Assembly: GCF_900185615.1 (NCBI RefSeq)
Contig: NZ_FYAK01000004.1
Coordinates: 124,001-188,000 of the forward strand
Reading direction: 5' to 3'
Length of the DNA: 64,000 nucleotides
DNA from: Photobacterium malacitanum
Lineage (GTDB): Bacteria; Pseudomonadota; Gammaproteobacteria; Enterobacterales; Vibrionaceae
Part shown: one piece after another, positions 29,830 through 41,400 of the stretch
How the letters are laid out: each line of letters starts with the position of its first letter
Numbering within the stretch: position 1 is the first letter of the stretch
Notes under the pieces: generated by a model
What the model saw: only the letters and a program-made list of their open reading frames with translations
The model's database searches: none
Told to the model about the DNA's origin: nothing
Program-made: the position numbers and the translations under genes

Positions 29830-30594
29830 TTACTTCGCTTTGATTGCCCAACCGCATTGTTGTGGATAAACACGTTTAATTATTTTCTTGTTCTGCTTCT
29901 TAAGCAAAATATGACAAGTTTCGATAATTAAACCAAAAGCCATTGCGAAATACACATATCCTTTGTTCAAGTGAATTGCAAAACCTTCAGCCATTAACAT
30001 ACCGCCTAACATCACTAAGAACAGTAGTGCTAATGTTTTCAATCCAGGATAACGCATCACATAATCGTTAATTTTCTCAGCACATAGCACCATAATGACC
30101 GCTGACGCTAAAATAGCCGCAACCATCAAAGGTACTTCGCTGGTTAAACCAACCGCAGTGATTACTGAGTCCATTGAGAATACCGCATCAACTGCGACAA
30201 TCTGCAATAACACTAACGCAATACTAGCTCTTACTGTACTTGTTTGTTGCTGATAAGTATGGCTGAAGCACATCCATAATTCTTTTAAGCTTTTAGCTAA
30301 TAAGAATGCACCACCGCCGATCATGATTAAATCACGACCACTAAAGTCATAATTAAACAGATTAACTAATGGTTGGGTTAATGACATTACCCAGCTAATA
30401 GAGAACACTAAACCGATACGTGCAGCGACTGCTAACGCGATACCGAGGTTACGGGCCATTTTACGCTGATGTAATGGTAAACGTTCACAAAGTACAGAAA
30501 TGAATACTATATTATCGACACCTAATACCACTTCAAGTGCAAATAGGGTCGCAAATATCATTAACGCTTCAGGTTGAAGAAATAACTCTAGCAT
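29830..30594 (-). CDS. TerC-family integral membrane protein
   Basis: 254 residues with seven or more transmembrane segments. The TerC signature 'ALEVVLGVDNIVFISVL' in helix 1 and 'VDAVFSMDSVITAVGLT' in a later helix carry the membrane Asp residues conserved in the family, which is linked to manganese export in E. coli Alx and MntP-type systems and to tellurite resistance. The actual ion is unknown here. GGAG lies eight bases before the ATG. The start overlaps the stop of a short upstream ORF. No yybP-ykoY riboswitch core was found in the leader. Confidence 0.9.
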   Translation of the reverse strand: MLELFLQPEALMIFATLFALEVVLGVDNIVFISVLCERLPLHQRKMARNLGIALAVAARIGLVFSISWVMSLTQPLVNLFNYDFSGRDLIMIGGGAFLLAKSLKELWMCFSHTYQQQTSTVRASIALVLLQIVAVDAVFSMDSVITAVGLTSEVPLMVAAILASAVIMVLCAEKINDYVMRYPGLKTLALLFLVMLGGMLMAEGFAIHLNKGYVYFAMAFGLIIETCHILLKKQNKKIIKRVYPQQCGWAIKAK

Positions 30595-30653
30595 TGAACA
30601 AACTCCATAGAAGAGGAGTTAGGAATTAAAGAACAACTCGTGGGGTCGTCCAT
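30588..30653 (-). CDS. Possible 21-aa leader ORF overlapping terC start
   Basis: An ATG at 30653 opens a 21-residue frame (beginning MDDPTSCS, ending FVQC) whose TAG stop overlaps the terC start (ATGCTAG). This geometry allows translational coupling. The putative ribosome binding site, GAGG, is 13 bases before the ATG, rather far. No homology can be claimed, and chance is possible. Confidence 0.3.
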   Translation of the reverse strand: MDDPTSCSLIPNSSSMEFVQC

Positions 30654-30762
30654 ATGTGTTTTTATACCTCAATAAAATAATTTAAGTGTATTTGAGCAAT
30701 AAAATCGAAAAATGAAAACACAACAAGTGTAAGTAAATGTAATGGGTTTTAATTGGTTCAAA

Positions 30763-32087
30763 GTCATTTGGAAGCAAGTCATTTGGACAGCCAGATCTTT
30801 TTGTTCTTAAATAGCTCTACCAAAAAGCAAACTATTCAACCTTAAACAAACTCTTCTACTATAAAAATTGCAGCTTATTATTTATATTCTTAGTTAAAAC
30901 AATGTGATTTCCATATTTCACGGTCAACAACACCCACAATCCTAATGGTTATTGCGGTACTTCATTTTGTTACAAGCAACTATCTCTATTTAGGGTGTAA
31001 TTGATGGCTCGCCGACTTTCCTTTACACCAATGCCCACCTGCATGTTGCTTAAAAGCGCACATTCGGGACCATTTCCCACTGACATTAGCATAACGTTCC
31101 ATAAATTGTTCGCTATGCTCTAGCCAAGCATCAGGACTTATTCCCAATTGCTGTAAAATCTTGGGTTGACTCGATGATACAAAGCCTTTTTTATCATTGC
31201 GAATGCAGCGACCTGTCCAGTCAATCAGTTCAAGGTAATCAGCAAAGGCAAAGTTTATTCCAGCCGTTTTAGCCTGATGTTCAGCACCAACAAAAGGCAA
31301 TAATTGAAAATGTCCTTTATTTGATGGTGATTGTTTAGCGGAGGTTTTTGGTTGCTGATATTCACGAATGCGTTGTTGAATCGAGGTGAAATCTGATTGC
31401 TCTAATGACGGCGTAATGCCAGCCCTGATCGGATTTAAATCAACATACATCATGCACGATAGTAACGCTTGCTCATCCAATAATGCTTGAGATTTAAATC
31501 GCCCTTCCCAAAACGCCCCTTTACATTGATCTTCTTTATTAGCTTTACGGGCTATTTCCTCATTAAGACAGCGCATAAACCAGCTAATACTGCCTAATCG
31601 TTGCTGCCATTCCGTGACTAAATTTGATAATGCTTGCTGTTTTTCTGTCTCTATTTGGCCATTTTTTAAAAAATCGATCGCAATTGGATGACCATTAAAT
31701 AACTGCAACCAGCGCGATATTACTGCTTTCGGTGTTAACTTTTGCTGTTGTTCAGTATCTATTTTTAGCACCAAATGATAATGGTTACTCATCACTGCAT
31801 AAGCACACACATCAATGCAAAACACAGATGCTAATTGTTTGATTTTATTCACTATCCAACCTCGACGATGATGATAGTTTTTGCCGTTATATGGATCATC
31901 GCCACATAAATATGCACGCCGTACACAGCGGTTAATCACATGATAAAAAGGCGTGATTTGCGGCTCGATCAATTTTCGTCTTGAGATTGTCATTGGTTTC
32001 ACCATAAGCAACATGAAGCTTAAGTGTAGTCGCTCATGGTTGATGTGCAAGAATATGGCTGTCCATTGTTCTTCTTTTGGAAATGAC
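30763..32087 (-). mobile_element. RAYT/Y1 transposase element with imperfect inverted ends
   Basis: A single transposase gene (30986-31993) is flanked by facing motifs. The left end reads GTCATTT, 14 bases, TGGACAGCCA (30763-30793); the right end read on the minus strand is GTCATTT, 15 bases, TGGACAGCCA (32056-32087). The left end also holds a tandem AAGTCATTTGGA pair (30761-30772 and 30776-30787). Classical IS200/IS605 elements lack such repeats, but REP-associated transposases are flanked by inverted REPs. No target-site duplication was identified. Boundaries are inferred. Confidence 0.6.
30986..31993 (-). CDS. REP-associated (Y1/HUH) tyrosine transposase
   Basis: 335-residue single-strand DNA transposase of the Y1_Tnp/RAYT class. 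The HUH metal site is 'SNHYHLVLKI', and the catalytic Tyr is probably the one in 'YVDLNPIRAGI', the block RAYTs share. 'FYHVINRCVRRAYLCG' is the typical N-terminus. A longer frame back to 32134 would run through the katG terminator and lacks a ribosome binding site, so I start at the ATG at 31993, with GGTGA five bases upstream. The C-terminal extension after about residue 240 is longer than in E. coli RAYT. It appears intact. Confidence 0.85.
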   Translation of the reverse strand: MTISRRKLIEPQITPFYHVINRCVRRAYLCGDDPYNGKNYHHRRGWIVNKIKQLASVFCIDVCAYAVMSNHYHLVLKIDTEQQQKLTPKAVISRWLQLFNGHPIAIDFLKNGQIETEKQQALSNLVTEWQQRLGSISWFMRCLNEEIARKANKEDQCKGAFWEGRFKSQALLDEQALLSCMMYVDLNPIRAGITPSLEQSDFTSIQQRIREYQQPKTSAKQSPSNKGHFQLLPFVGAEHQAKTAGINFAFADYLELIDWTGRCIRNDKKGFVSSSQPKILQQLGISPDAWLEHSEQFMERYANVSGKWSRMCAFKQHAGGHWCKGKSASHQLHPK

Positions 32088-32100
32088 AAAATAACGCCCA

Positions 32101-32131
32101 AAAAAAAGAGGCGCTGATAATCAGCGCCTCT
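32101..32131 (-). terminator. Intrinsic terminator of katG
   Basis: GAGGCGCTGA (32108-32117) pairs with TCAGCGCCTC (32121-32130); the minus strand ends in a run of seven T residues. Confidence 0.9.
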
Positions 32132-32172
32132 CATTTAATATTATCGAGTAGTGATACTACTGAGTTATAACC

Positions 32173-34774
<2,602 letters not shown>

Positions 34775-35905
34775 ATGAAAAAAGCTTGGCTTGCCGTCGC
34801 TAGTTGTTTATTAACCGTATCATGTTCATCACCTTCGACACCTGATTGTATTTATAATTGTGTGCCATCATCGAATGTTGGAAACAATAATCTAAATGGT
34901 AATAATAATCATGTCGCTCTTACTGAAGCACAGCGTCTCGCATTACTTAAATATCTTGAGAACCAAGTTAAAAAACAATGGGGAGATGATGATTATTTAC
35001 AAGCCGGAAAACATCGTTATGTGAAATATTTTGATGGTTATCGAACTCGTGCTCATATTGATTTTGATAATGGTAAAATTTATGTATCTACAGTTGCTAA
35101 TTATGCGCCACAAGCAACACTTAAAAAAGCGATTGAAGAAACACTATTAATGCCAGCAGATCCATCTCAAGTTGATCTTTTTAGTGATAAATCAATTCCA
35201 CTAAAGGGTAAACCTTTTTTATTAGGCCAAGTTAAAGATCATGAAAATCAGAATATTCAATGGCCTTGGCGTGCGGGTAAATATGCAGATTATTTAATTG
35301 CAAATAAACTTAAAACAAAAAAACTTCAACGTGGCACAGCTTATTATGTTGAAATTAATATGGTCGATGATCATCTTGAACAACGTGAATACCAATATGC
35401 TGATCTGATTCGTCAAGCTGCTAAACGTTATGATATTGATGAAGATTTAATTTACGCTATTGTAAAAACAGAAAGCAGTTTTAATCCATATGCTGTCAGT
35501 CATGCAGGTGCGTATGGCTTAATGCAAGTTATTCCTAAAACAGCAGGAGCTGATGTATTTAATTTAGTAAAAAATAAACCAGGTATTCCAACTAAAGAGT
35601 ATTTATTTGATCCGGCGAATAATATTGATACTGGAACGGCTTATTTCTATATTTTAAAAAATCGTTACCTTAAAGAAGTTCAGCACCCAACAACTAAGCA
35701 CTACACCATGATTTCAGCCTATAATGGCGGGACTGGCGGTGTATTGGCAACATTTGATACTGATAGAAAACAAGCGATGAACGATCTCAATCAATTGCAA
35801 CCAAATCAGGTATATTGGGCATTAACCAATAAACACCCCAAAGCGGAAGCTCGTCGTTATTTAGAAAAAGTACTTAATTTTCAAAAAGAATTTGAAACTA
35901 TGTAA
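34775..35905 (+). CDS. mltC: Membrane-bound lytic murein transglycosylase C
   Basis: Outer-membrane lipoprotein that cleaves peptidoglycan glycan strands, forming 1,6-anhydromuramic acid ends. A lipobox 'LTVSC' ends the signal peptide at Cys17. The N-terminal MltC domain (about 50-190, 'QWGDDDYLQAGKHRYVKYFD') is followed by the SLT domain. Catalytic Glu is in 'AIVKTESSFNPYAVSHAGAY', with 'GLMQVIP' and 'AYNGG' downstream. 376 residues, the family length. AGGGAT precedes the ATG. Nearby murQ recycles the muropeptide sugar this class of enzyme releases. Confidence 0.95.
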   Translation: MKKAWLAVASCLLTVSCSSPSTPDCIYNCVPSSNVGNNNLNGNNNHVALTEAQRLALLKYLENQVKKQWGDDDYLQAGKHRYVKYFDGYRTRAHIDFDNGKIYVSTVANYAPQATLKKAIEETLLMPADPSQVDLFSDKSIPLKGKPFLLGQVKDHENQNIQWPWRAGKYADYLIANKLKTKKLQRGTAYYVEINMVDDHLEQREYQYADLIRQAAKRYDIDEDLIYAIVKTESSFNPYAVSHAGAYGLMQVIPKTAGADVFNLVKNKPGIPTKEYLFDPANNIDTGTAYFYILKNRYLKEVQHPTTKHYTMISAYNGGTGGVLATFDTDRKQAMNDLNQLQPNQVYWALTNKHPKAEARRYLEKVLNFQKEFETM

Positions 35906-35932
35906 TTGATAAGTTAGTGAAGCTGCTTAACC

Positions 35933-35964
35933 GAATAACTCTACATTATAGGAGTTATTCTTTA
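35933..35964 (+). terminator. Intrinsic terminator of mltC
   Basis: GAATAACTC (35933-35941) pairs with GAGTTATTC (35952-35960), loop of about ten bases, then TTTATAT. Confidence 0.75.
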
Positions 35965-36178
35965 TATAGCAGCTTTAAATATTTCTATATGTAATATTAA
36001 GCTATTACTCAAATATAAATTTATTTAAAATAAATAAAGGCTCATTAAGCATAGGTAAGCTTATATTTAAAAACATTGACCTTGATCTTATTTTAATATG
36101 ACATTGCTATAACAATAAACTTATTGTCTCTGTATACTGTGTTGTACAACTTTTGATGGACAATCTTTTGGAGCATGT

Positions 36179-36319
36179 ATGCTTTTTCTATTAGTATCAT
36201 TTATTTTATCTGCGCTTGCATTAATAATTTCACTGCGCTTATGTCGATTTAATGATAGTCCTAACCAACCATCAGTAATACGCAACTCCCATAAAAAAAA
36301 ATATAATAATGTTTTGTAA
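36179..36319 (+). CDS. Small 46-aa single-span membrane protein
   Basis: An ORF of 46 codons with GGAG five bases before the ATG. Residues 2-20 (starting LFLLVSFILSAL) form one hydrophobic helix; the rest (from RLCRFND) is polar and basic with a Lys-rich end. A strong hairpin terminator begins five bases after the stop, giving a compact gene unit. The overlapping minus-strand frame runs into that hairpin and has no ribosome binding site. No homologue can be named; small membrane proteins of this type often act on larger membrane partners. Confidence 0.6.
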   Translation: MLFLLVSFILSALALIISLRLCRFNDSPNQPSVIRNSHKKKYNNVL

Positions 36320-36324
36320 CTCAT

Positions 36325-36356
36325 AAAACACACACCATGTTTTTGGTGTGTGTTTT
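36325..36356. terminator. Intrinsic terminator between small membrane protein and murQ
   Basis: Perfect 12-bp stem AAAACACACACC/GGTGTGTGTTTT with an eight-base loop; the stem ends are T-rich on both strands, so it can act in both directions. Confidence 0.85.
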
Positions 36357-36380
36357 AAATAATATTAACAATAATATTCG

Positions 36381-37286
36381 TTAGCGATTTTTTGTAATTA
36401 CCGACCGAATATAACCATTATTTTGCTGCAAAAGTGCTGTAGCAGTCACGACATCAACTCCTGTCAATATCATTACAATCGCTGTTTTACAGTGGCCCTT
36501 TGAGGCTATTAATGCTATTTCTGCTTGTTCACGTTTACAATCTGTAGCCTGCATCACAATCTGCTTTTGACGTTCAACCAATTTAGCGTTGGTTGCTTCA
36601 ACATCCACCATCAAGTTGCCATATACCTTACCGATGCGGATCATTGCACCTGTGGTTAGCATATTAAGTACTAACTTTTGTGCAGTACCTGCTTTCATGC
36701 GAGAAGATCCCGTCACAACTTCAGCACCAACAACAGGAGCGATCACAATATCAGCCGCGGCAGTCATTGGACTTTGTGGGTTACAACTAATGCAAACCAC
36801 TGTAGCCTTCACTGAACGCGCGTAATTCATCGCACCTAACACATAAGGAGTACGGCCACTTGCAGCAATACCGACGAGAACATCACGCTCTGAAAAATGA
36901 ATCGCTTGTAAATCTTCAGCGCCCATTTCTGTATTATCTTCCGCATTTTCAACTGCTTTCAAAATAGCTTGATGACCACCAGCAATTAAACCAACGACGA
37001 GTTCTGGCGCACTACCATATGTCGGAGGACACTCACTCGCATCAAGAATACCTAACCGACCAGAAGTACCTGCGCCAATATAAATTAACCGACCACCATT
37101 TTGAAAAGCAGCTGCGATAGTATCAACAGCTTGCGCAATTGCTGGCAATGTTTGCTCTACAGCTAATGCGACTTTTTTATCTTCATCATTAATAACTTTC
37201 AGCATCTCTATCGTAGATAAAGTATCTATCGCTTCACTGGCACTATTACGACTTTCAGTAACTAATTGTGTTAAATCTATTTTCAT
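36381..37286 (-). CDS. murQ: N-acetylmuramic acid 6-phosphate etherase MurQ
   Basis: Lyase that cleaves the D-lactyl ether of MurNAc 6-phosphate to give GlcNAc 6-phosphate, part of cell-wall recycling. 301 residues, family length. Sugar-isomerase fold with '[20 protein letters not shown]', '[20 protein letters not shown]' (catalytic Glu region) and '[20 protein letters not shown]'. It is divergent from an RpiR-type regulator gene 92 bases away, the usual murQ-murR arrangement. No MurP transporter gene lies adjacent. Confidence 0.96.
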   Translation of the reverse strand: MKIDLTQLVTESRNSASEAIDTLSTIEMLKVINDEDKKVALAVEQTLPAIAQAVDTIAAAFQNGGRLIYIGAGTSGRLGILDASECPPTYGSAPELVVGLIAGGHQAILKAVENAEDNTEMGAEDLQAIHFSERDVLVGIAASGRTPYVLGAMNYARSVKATVVCISCNPQSPMTAAADIVIAPVVGAEVVTGSSRMKAGTAQKLVLNMLTTGAMIRIGKVYGNLMVDVEATNAKLVERQKQIVMQATDCKREQAEIALIASKGHCKTAIVMILTGVDVVTATALLQQNNGYIRSVITKNR

Positions 37287-37378
37287 GATGAGTCTCTAAA
37301 ATAAAACCATGAGTGGTAACATGATGCTTGGTTATTTTTGTTATGATAGCAGCATCCCCCTCTTTCTAGATAAAGCCT

Positions 37379-38209
37379 ATGACGATTATTGCTAAGATTG
37401 CTAATATAAAATCGCAACTATCACCCAGTGCGCAAAAAATTGCCGCCTTAATATTACAACAACCCACAGTCGTTGTGTCATTGTCGTCTCTTCAGCTGGC
37501 GCAACAAGCAAAGGTTGGCCAATCAAGCATTGTTAAATTTAGCCAAAAGCTTGGTTTTACAGGCTTTCCTGCTTTTAAAAATGCCATAAAAGAAGAATTA
37601 ACTCGCCAACAAGCCATAGGTAATGATCCGCTACAATTACAAAATCAAATTAGTGCAAGTGATACTTTAATAACCATTGCCCAAAAATTAGCCCATCAAA
37701 AAACAGATGCTATCATTGAAACCACCAATGCCATTGATGAGCAGAACCTTAAAAATATCGTTGCCTTATTTATTAATGCACAGCGTATCCAACTGGTCGG
37801 TTTTGGTCACTCAGCAGTAGTAGCTAAAGATTTCAGTGCTAAACTACTCACACTAGGCATGACAACGATTGCTGAACAAGACAGTCAGCTCCAAATTGAC
37901 ATCGCAAATACACTTGGCCCTGACGATATTCAATGCCATATTGCTCATGACGGTAATCATCAGCATGCATTGCTCGCCGCAAACAGTGCAAAAAATAATG
38001 AGGCAACAATAATTGCATTAACTTCAACTCATGCCAGTCCATTACGACAACTAGCGCAGTTTACTCTTGATACACTTGCAATCGAAACATCAAGTCTGAC
38101 TCAACCTCAACCACACAATTATTCACTGGCTTATCATGCAGCACAACAAACGCTAACTGATCTATTATTTATAGCATTGGCGCAACATCCCCAACCTCTT
38201 GCGCAATAA
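37379..38209 (+). CDS. MurR/RpiR-family regulator with SIS domain
   Basis: 276 residues. The N-terminal RpiR helix-turn-helix ('SLQLAQQAKVGQSSIVKF') is followed by a sugar-isomerase (SIS) domain from about residue 110 ('IQLVGFGHSAVVAKDFSAKL') that binds a phosphosugar effector. Its divergent position beside murQ makes MurNAc 6-phosphate the likely ligand and murQ the likely target; this is inference from context. The C-terminal SIS part ('QCHIAHDGNHQHALLAANSA') is somewhat degraded versus the usual 'isiSGnT' motif. Confidence 0.85.
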   Translation: MTIIAKIANIKSQLSPSAQKIAALILQQPTVVVSLSSLQLAQQAKVGQSSIVKFSQKLGFTGFPAFKNAIKEELTRQQAIGNDPLQLQNQISASDTLITIAQKLAHQKTDAIIETTNAIDEQNLKNIVALFINAQRIQLVGFGHSAVVAKDFSAKLLTLGMTTIAEQDSQLQIDIANTLGPDDIQCHIAHDGNHQHALLAANSAKNNEATIIALTSTHASPLRQLAQFTLDTLAIETSSLTQPQPHNYSLAYHAAQQTLTDLLFIALAQHPQPLAQ

Positions 38210-38483
38210 TGATACGACAGCGATTGTCTATCATTAATAACATAAGCCGTTAATGCTTAAAGTAAGACGCAATATTGCACTAAAAAACGCTAACAATGCA
38301 TTTTAAGCAATCAAAATACGAAAAATGAATGGAACCACAGACATTGCGGAATGTCACACTGTATAATAGCCTCCATAAAATACAGTTCCAGCGCTAACAA
38401 TAAATCCAGTAAAACGTCATTGTTTTACTCATAATCACTGCTGGATTAATCTTTCATGACTACGGATAGAAACTGAATAAGTA

Positions 38484-41400
38484 ATGACACAAGATGCCCC
38501 CCAATCCACACCGACTGTCCACAAGAAAAAGACCATCAAAAAAGTGGTGCTATGGACACTTGTTGCACTATTAACGCCAATCGTCACTCTCTCTGGGGTA
38601 CTTGCCTATGGGGTTAAACTTGATCTAAGTACTCATCGAAATGAAATTAACCAATGGCTAACCAAGGCCCTTGATCGTAAAACGAATATCAAAGGTAATA
38701 TGGCATTAACGCTGTCTTTTAGCCCTGAAATTGAGCTCAGCGATGTCACGATCGCTAACCTTAAATCAATGCCGTGGCAACCAATGCTAACTTCAGGCGA
38801 GATTGCAGCAAAAATTTCAGTATTACCCTTATTACAAAATACTCTTAAAATTGATTATCTTAATCTTAAAGATATTTCTTTAAATCTACTTCGTGATCAA
38901 CAAGGTCATGAAAACTGGATGTTTAATAAACAACCCACACCGGAAAAACCGACGTCATCAACGGCTTTTAAACTGGTATTGAGTAATAACATTAATGCTG
39001 ACAAAGTTAGTGTTAACTATGAAGATCAAACCAAAAATACCTATTACAGCGGTTACCTTGATCATCTTGCACTGACGAAGCCTGATAAATGGTTATTAGT
39101 TGCTAAAGGTGATGCCATGGGAAGTGAATATAACCTTTCGCTAACAGGTGATCTGCAAAAATTAATTAACAATCAACACGGTCAATTATTTGCGAAAGGC
39201 AGTTTTGCTGGTGCACAATTAGATGTTGATGCTAATATTTCACCATTTAATAGCGGTGATGATTCAACTGCAAATATCAGTTTAAATTGGAAAGATACTA
39301 GCCAAATTGCCAGCTTGTTAGATCTTGATCTCCACCATGTTGCTCCCTTATCGATCACAACAGCACTTAGCGCATCAAACACCGGTTTTGCCTTTAAAGA
39401 TATTCAAGTTCGCAGCCCAATTACCTCTGCCAATGGCAATATCAATGTTAGTTTTGCGCAAAACGCGCAGCAACTAAATATCATTGATGGCAAGTTAGAT
39501 ATTCCCAAAATCGACCTTCGTCCATGGCTGCAGCCGCAACCACAAATGCTGCGTGGCACTATGTATGCCGCAGCACCACCACAATCACCATTGCAAAAAG
39601 CATTGGATCAATGGCTAGTAAAAACGCGTACCCACTTTGGATTAACCATTGGTGAAATTAAAGGGCTCGGTACACCTGTTAACACTATCTCACTCAATAT
39701 TGATGGTGAAAAAGGTAAATTATCGGCTCCGATGGCAGCAAATATAGCCAATGTTGCCTTTAAAGGTAACGCTAGTATTGATGCAACGGAATGGACATCT
39801 AAAGTTGACGTCACATTAGGCGCTAAAGATTCACAATTAGGTGAGATGGCAGGTTGGATTTCAGGCTTACCTAACGCGACCGGGCACCTTAAAAATGCTC
39901 AACTGCAATTGACAACCGAAGGCACAAAATTACAACAATGGTTAGATAACAGCCAACTTGGGCTTACCATTGATGATGCAAATGTCGACTGGGGTGCGAA
40001 AGCCTCATTTGCAATTGATAAAGCCAAATTACACGCTGGCATGGAGCAACCTTTCAGCTCTCGTGTTAATGGCAAGATCATGAATATCCCCGTTACAGTC
40101 ACAGCTCAAGCGGGTACATTATCAGACATTATTAATCATCGAGATTGGACGCCATCACTGCACTTCTCAAGTCCGGTGATTGATATTAAAGCTCAAGGTA
40201 AGTTAGTGCATACCGACTGGCAACAAGGGAGCTGGTTTGATCTCAATGTCCATAGTAATGACGCAGGCAAACTGAGTCCATGGCTAGGCACTCGTGCATC
40301 TATGCACGGAAAAATCAACTTTAAAGGTAAACTAACCAATACTGGCGAGTGGCTTGATCTTGATATTCCTAATGTGACCTTACTTAATAGTCAGGGAAAA
40401 CTAGATTTACAATGGCGACCACAGCAAGGTCATCAGTTTTTAAAACTTAACAGCCAATTTAACACTCTGGATTTTACTCAATTAAGTCAGTTTGTTGATA
40501 AAGCCGCTTTGCCTAAAGTAGAGCAAACCGTCCCTACCCAAGGTGTTAACCTCGATGTACCAATTTTAAGCAATAAAGTCGTTATTGCCGATGCGGATGT
40601 GAATTTACACGTCAATAAAATGCTGTGGGCACAACAGCAAATTAATGATATGGCATTTAAAGGCAAAGTGCGTAACGGCAAACTCAGCACATCACCATTT
40701 AGAGCTAGCTATGCGGGAAGTGTTTATCATGGTGATATTGCATTTAACATTAATAATCAGCTGATTAATTCACAATTACACTTAGCAGTTGATAAGCCTA
40801 ATATTGGCCGCATTTTGCAACAATTTGATATTGTTAATAATCTCGGCATAAGTTTAGATAGCGCTAAGCTTGCAGTATCATTATCAGGTCGCACCCTCTT
40901 AGAGTTAATGGAACAGGCAAAAATTGATGCTCAGCTTAATGGCGGTAAATTAAAACTTGCTGATAGCTACACCGGCAAAGCCTTTAATATTACGCTCAAC
41001 CAAGGTCATTTTGTTACAGGGCCAAATACAGCCACTCACCTCACCCTTGATGGACAAGCGGCCAATAAACCGGTAGCGATTAACCTTGATTCAGTCTCAT
41101 TAAAACAAGCCAATGATGGCCGTAAGTCAATTCCCATCAAGCTTCAAGCAACTGTCGGTGAGATTGCCATTAATGCTCAATCACAGGTTGTATTACCGCT
41201 TGATCCCAAAAAACTTAACCTGACTTTTGAAGCGACGACACCAAATTTAAATCGCTTTGATGACTTTACTGGTATCAAGTTACCGCCTTATGGACCTGTA
41301 AAGGTTGCAGCATCATTATCAATGGATCGCATCGGTTACCATCTGCGTAACATGATCATCAATGTCGGTAGCAGCACCCTGAAAGGCCATGGCGATTTTT

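Noticed and set aside
30595..30720. yybP-ykoY manganese riboswitch before terC
   Set aside because: The conserved core bases of that riboswitch were not found in the leader.
31994..32134. N-terminal extension of the RAYT transposase
   Set aside because: It would pass through the katG terminator and has no ribosome binding site; family members start near the ATG at 31993.
36121..36333. 70-codon minus-strand frame between mltC and murQ
   Set aside because: It runs into the terminator hairpin, has no ribosome binding site, and overlaps the better-supported 46-codon plus-strand frame.
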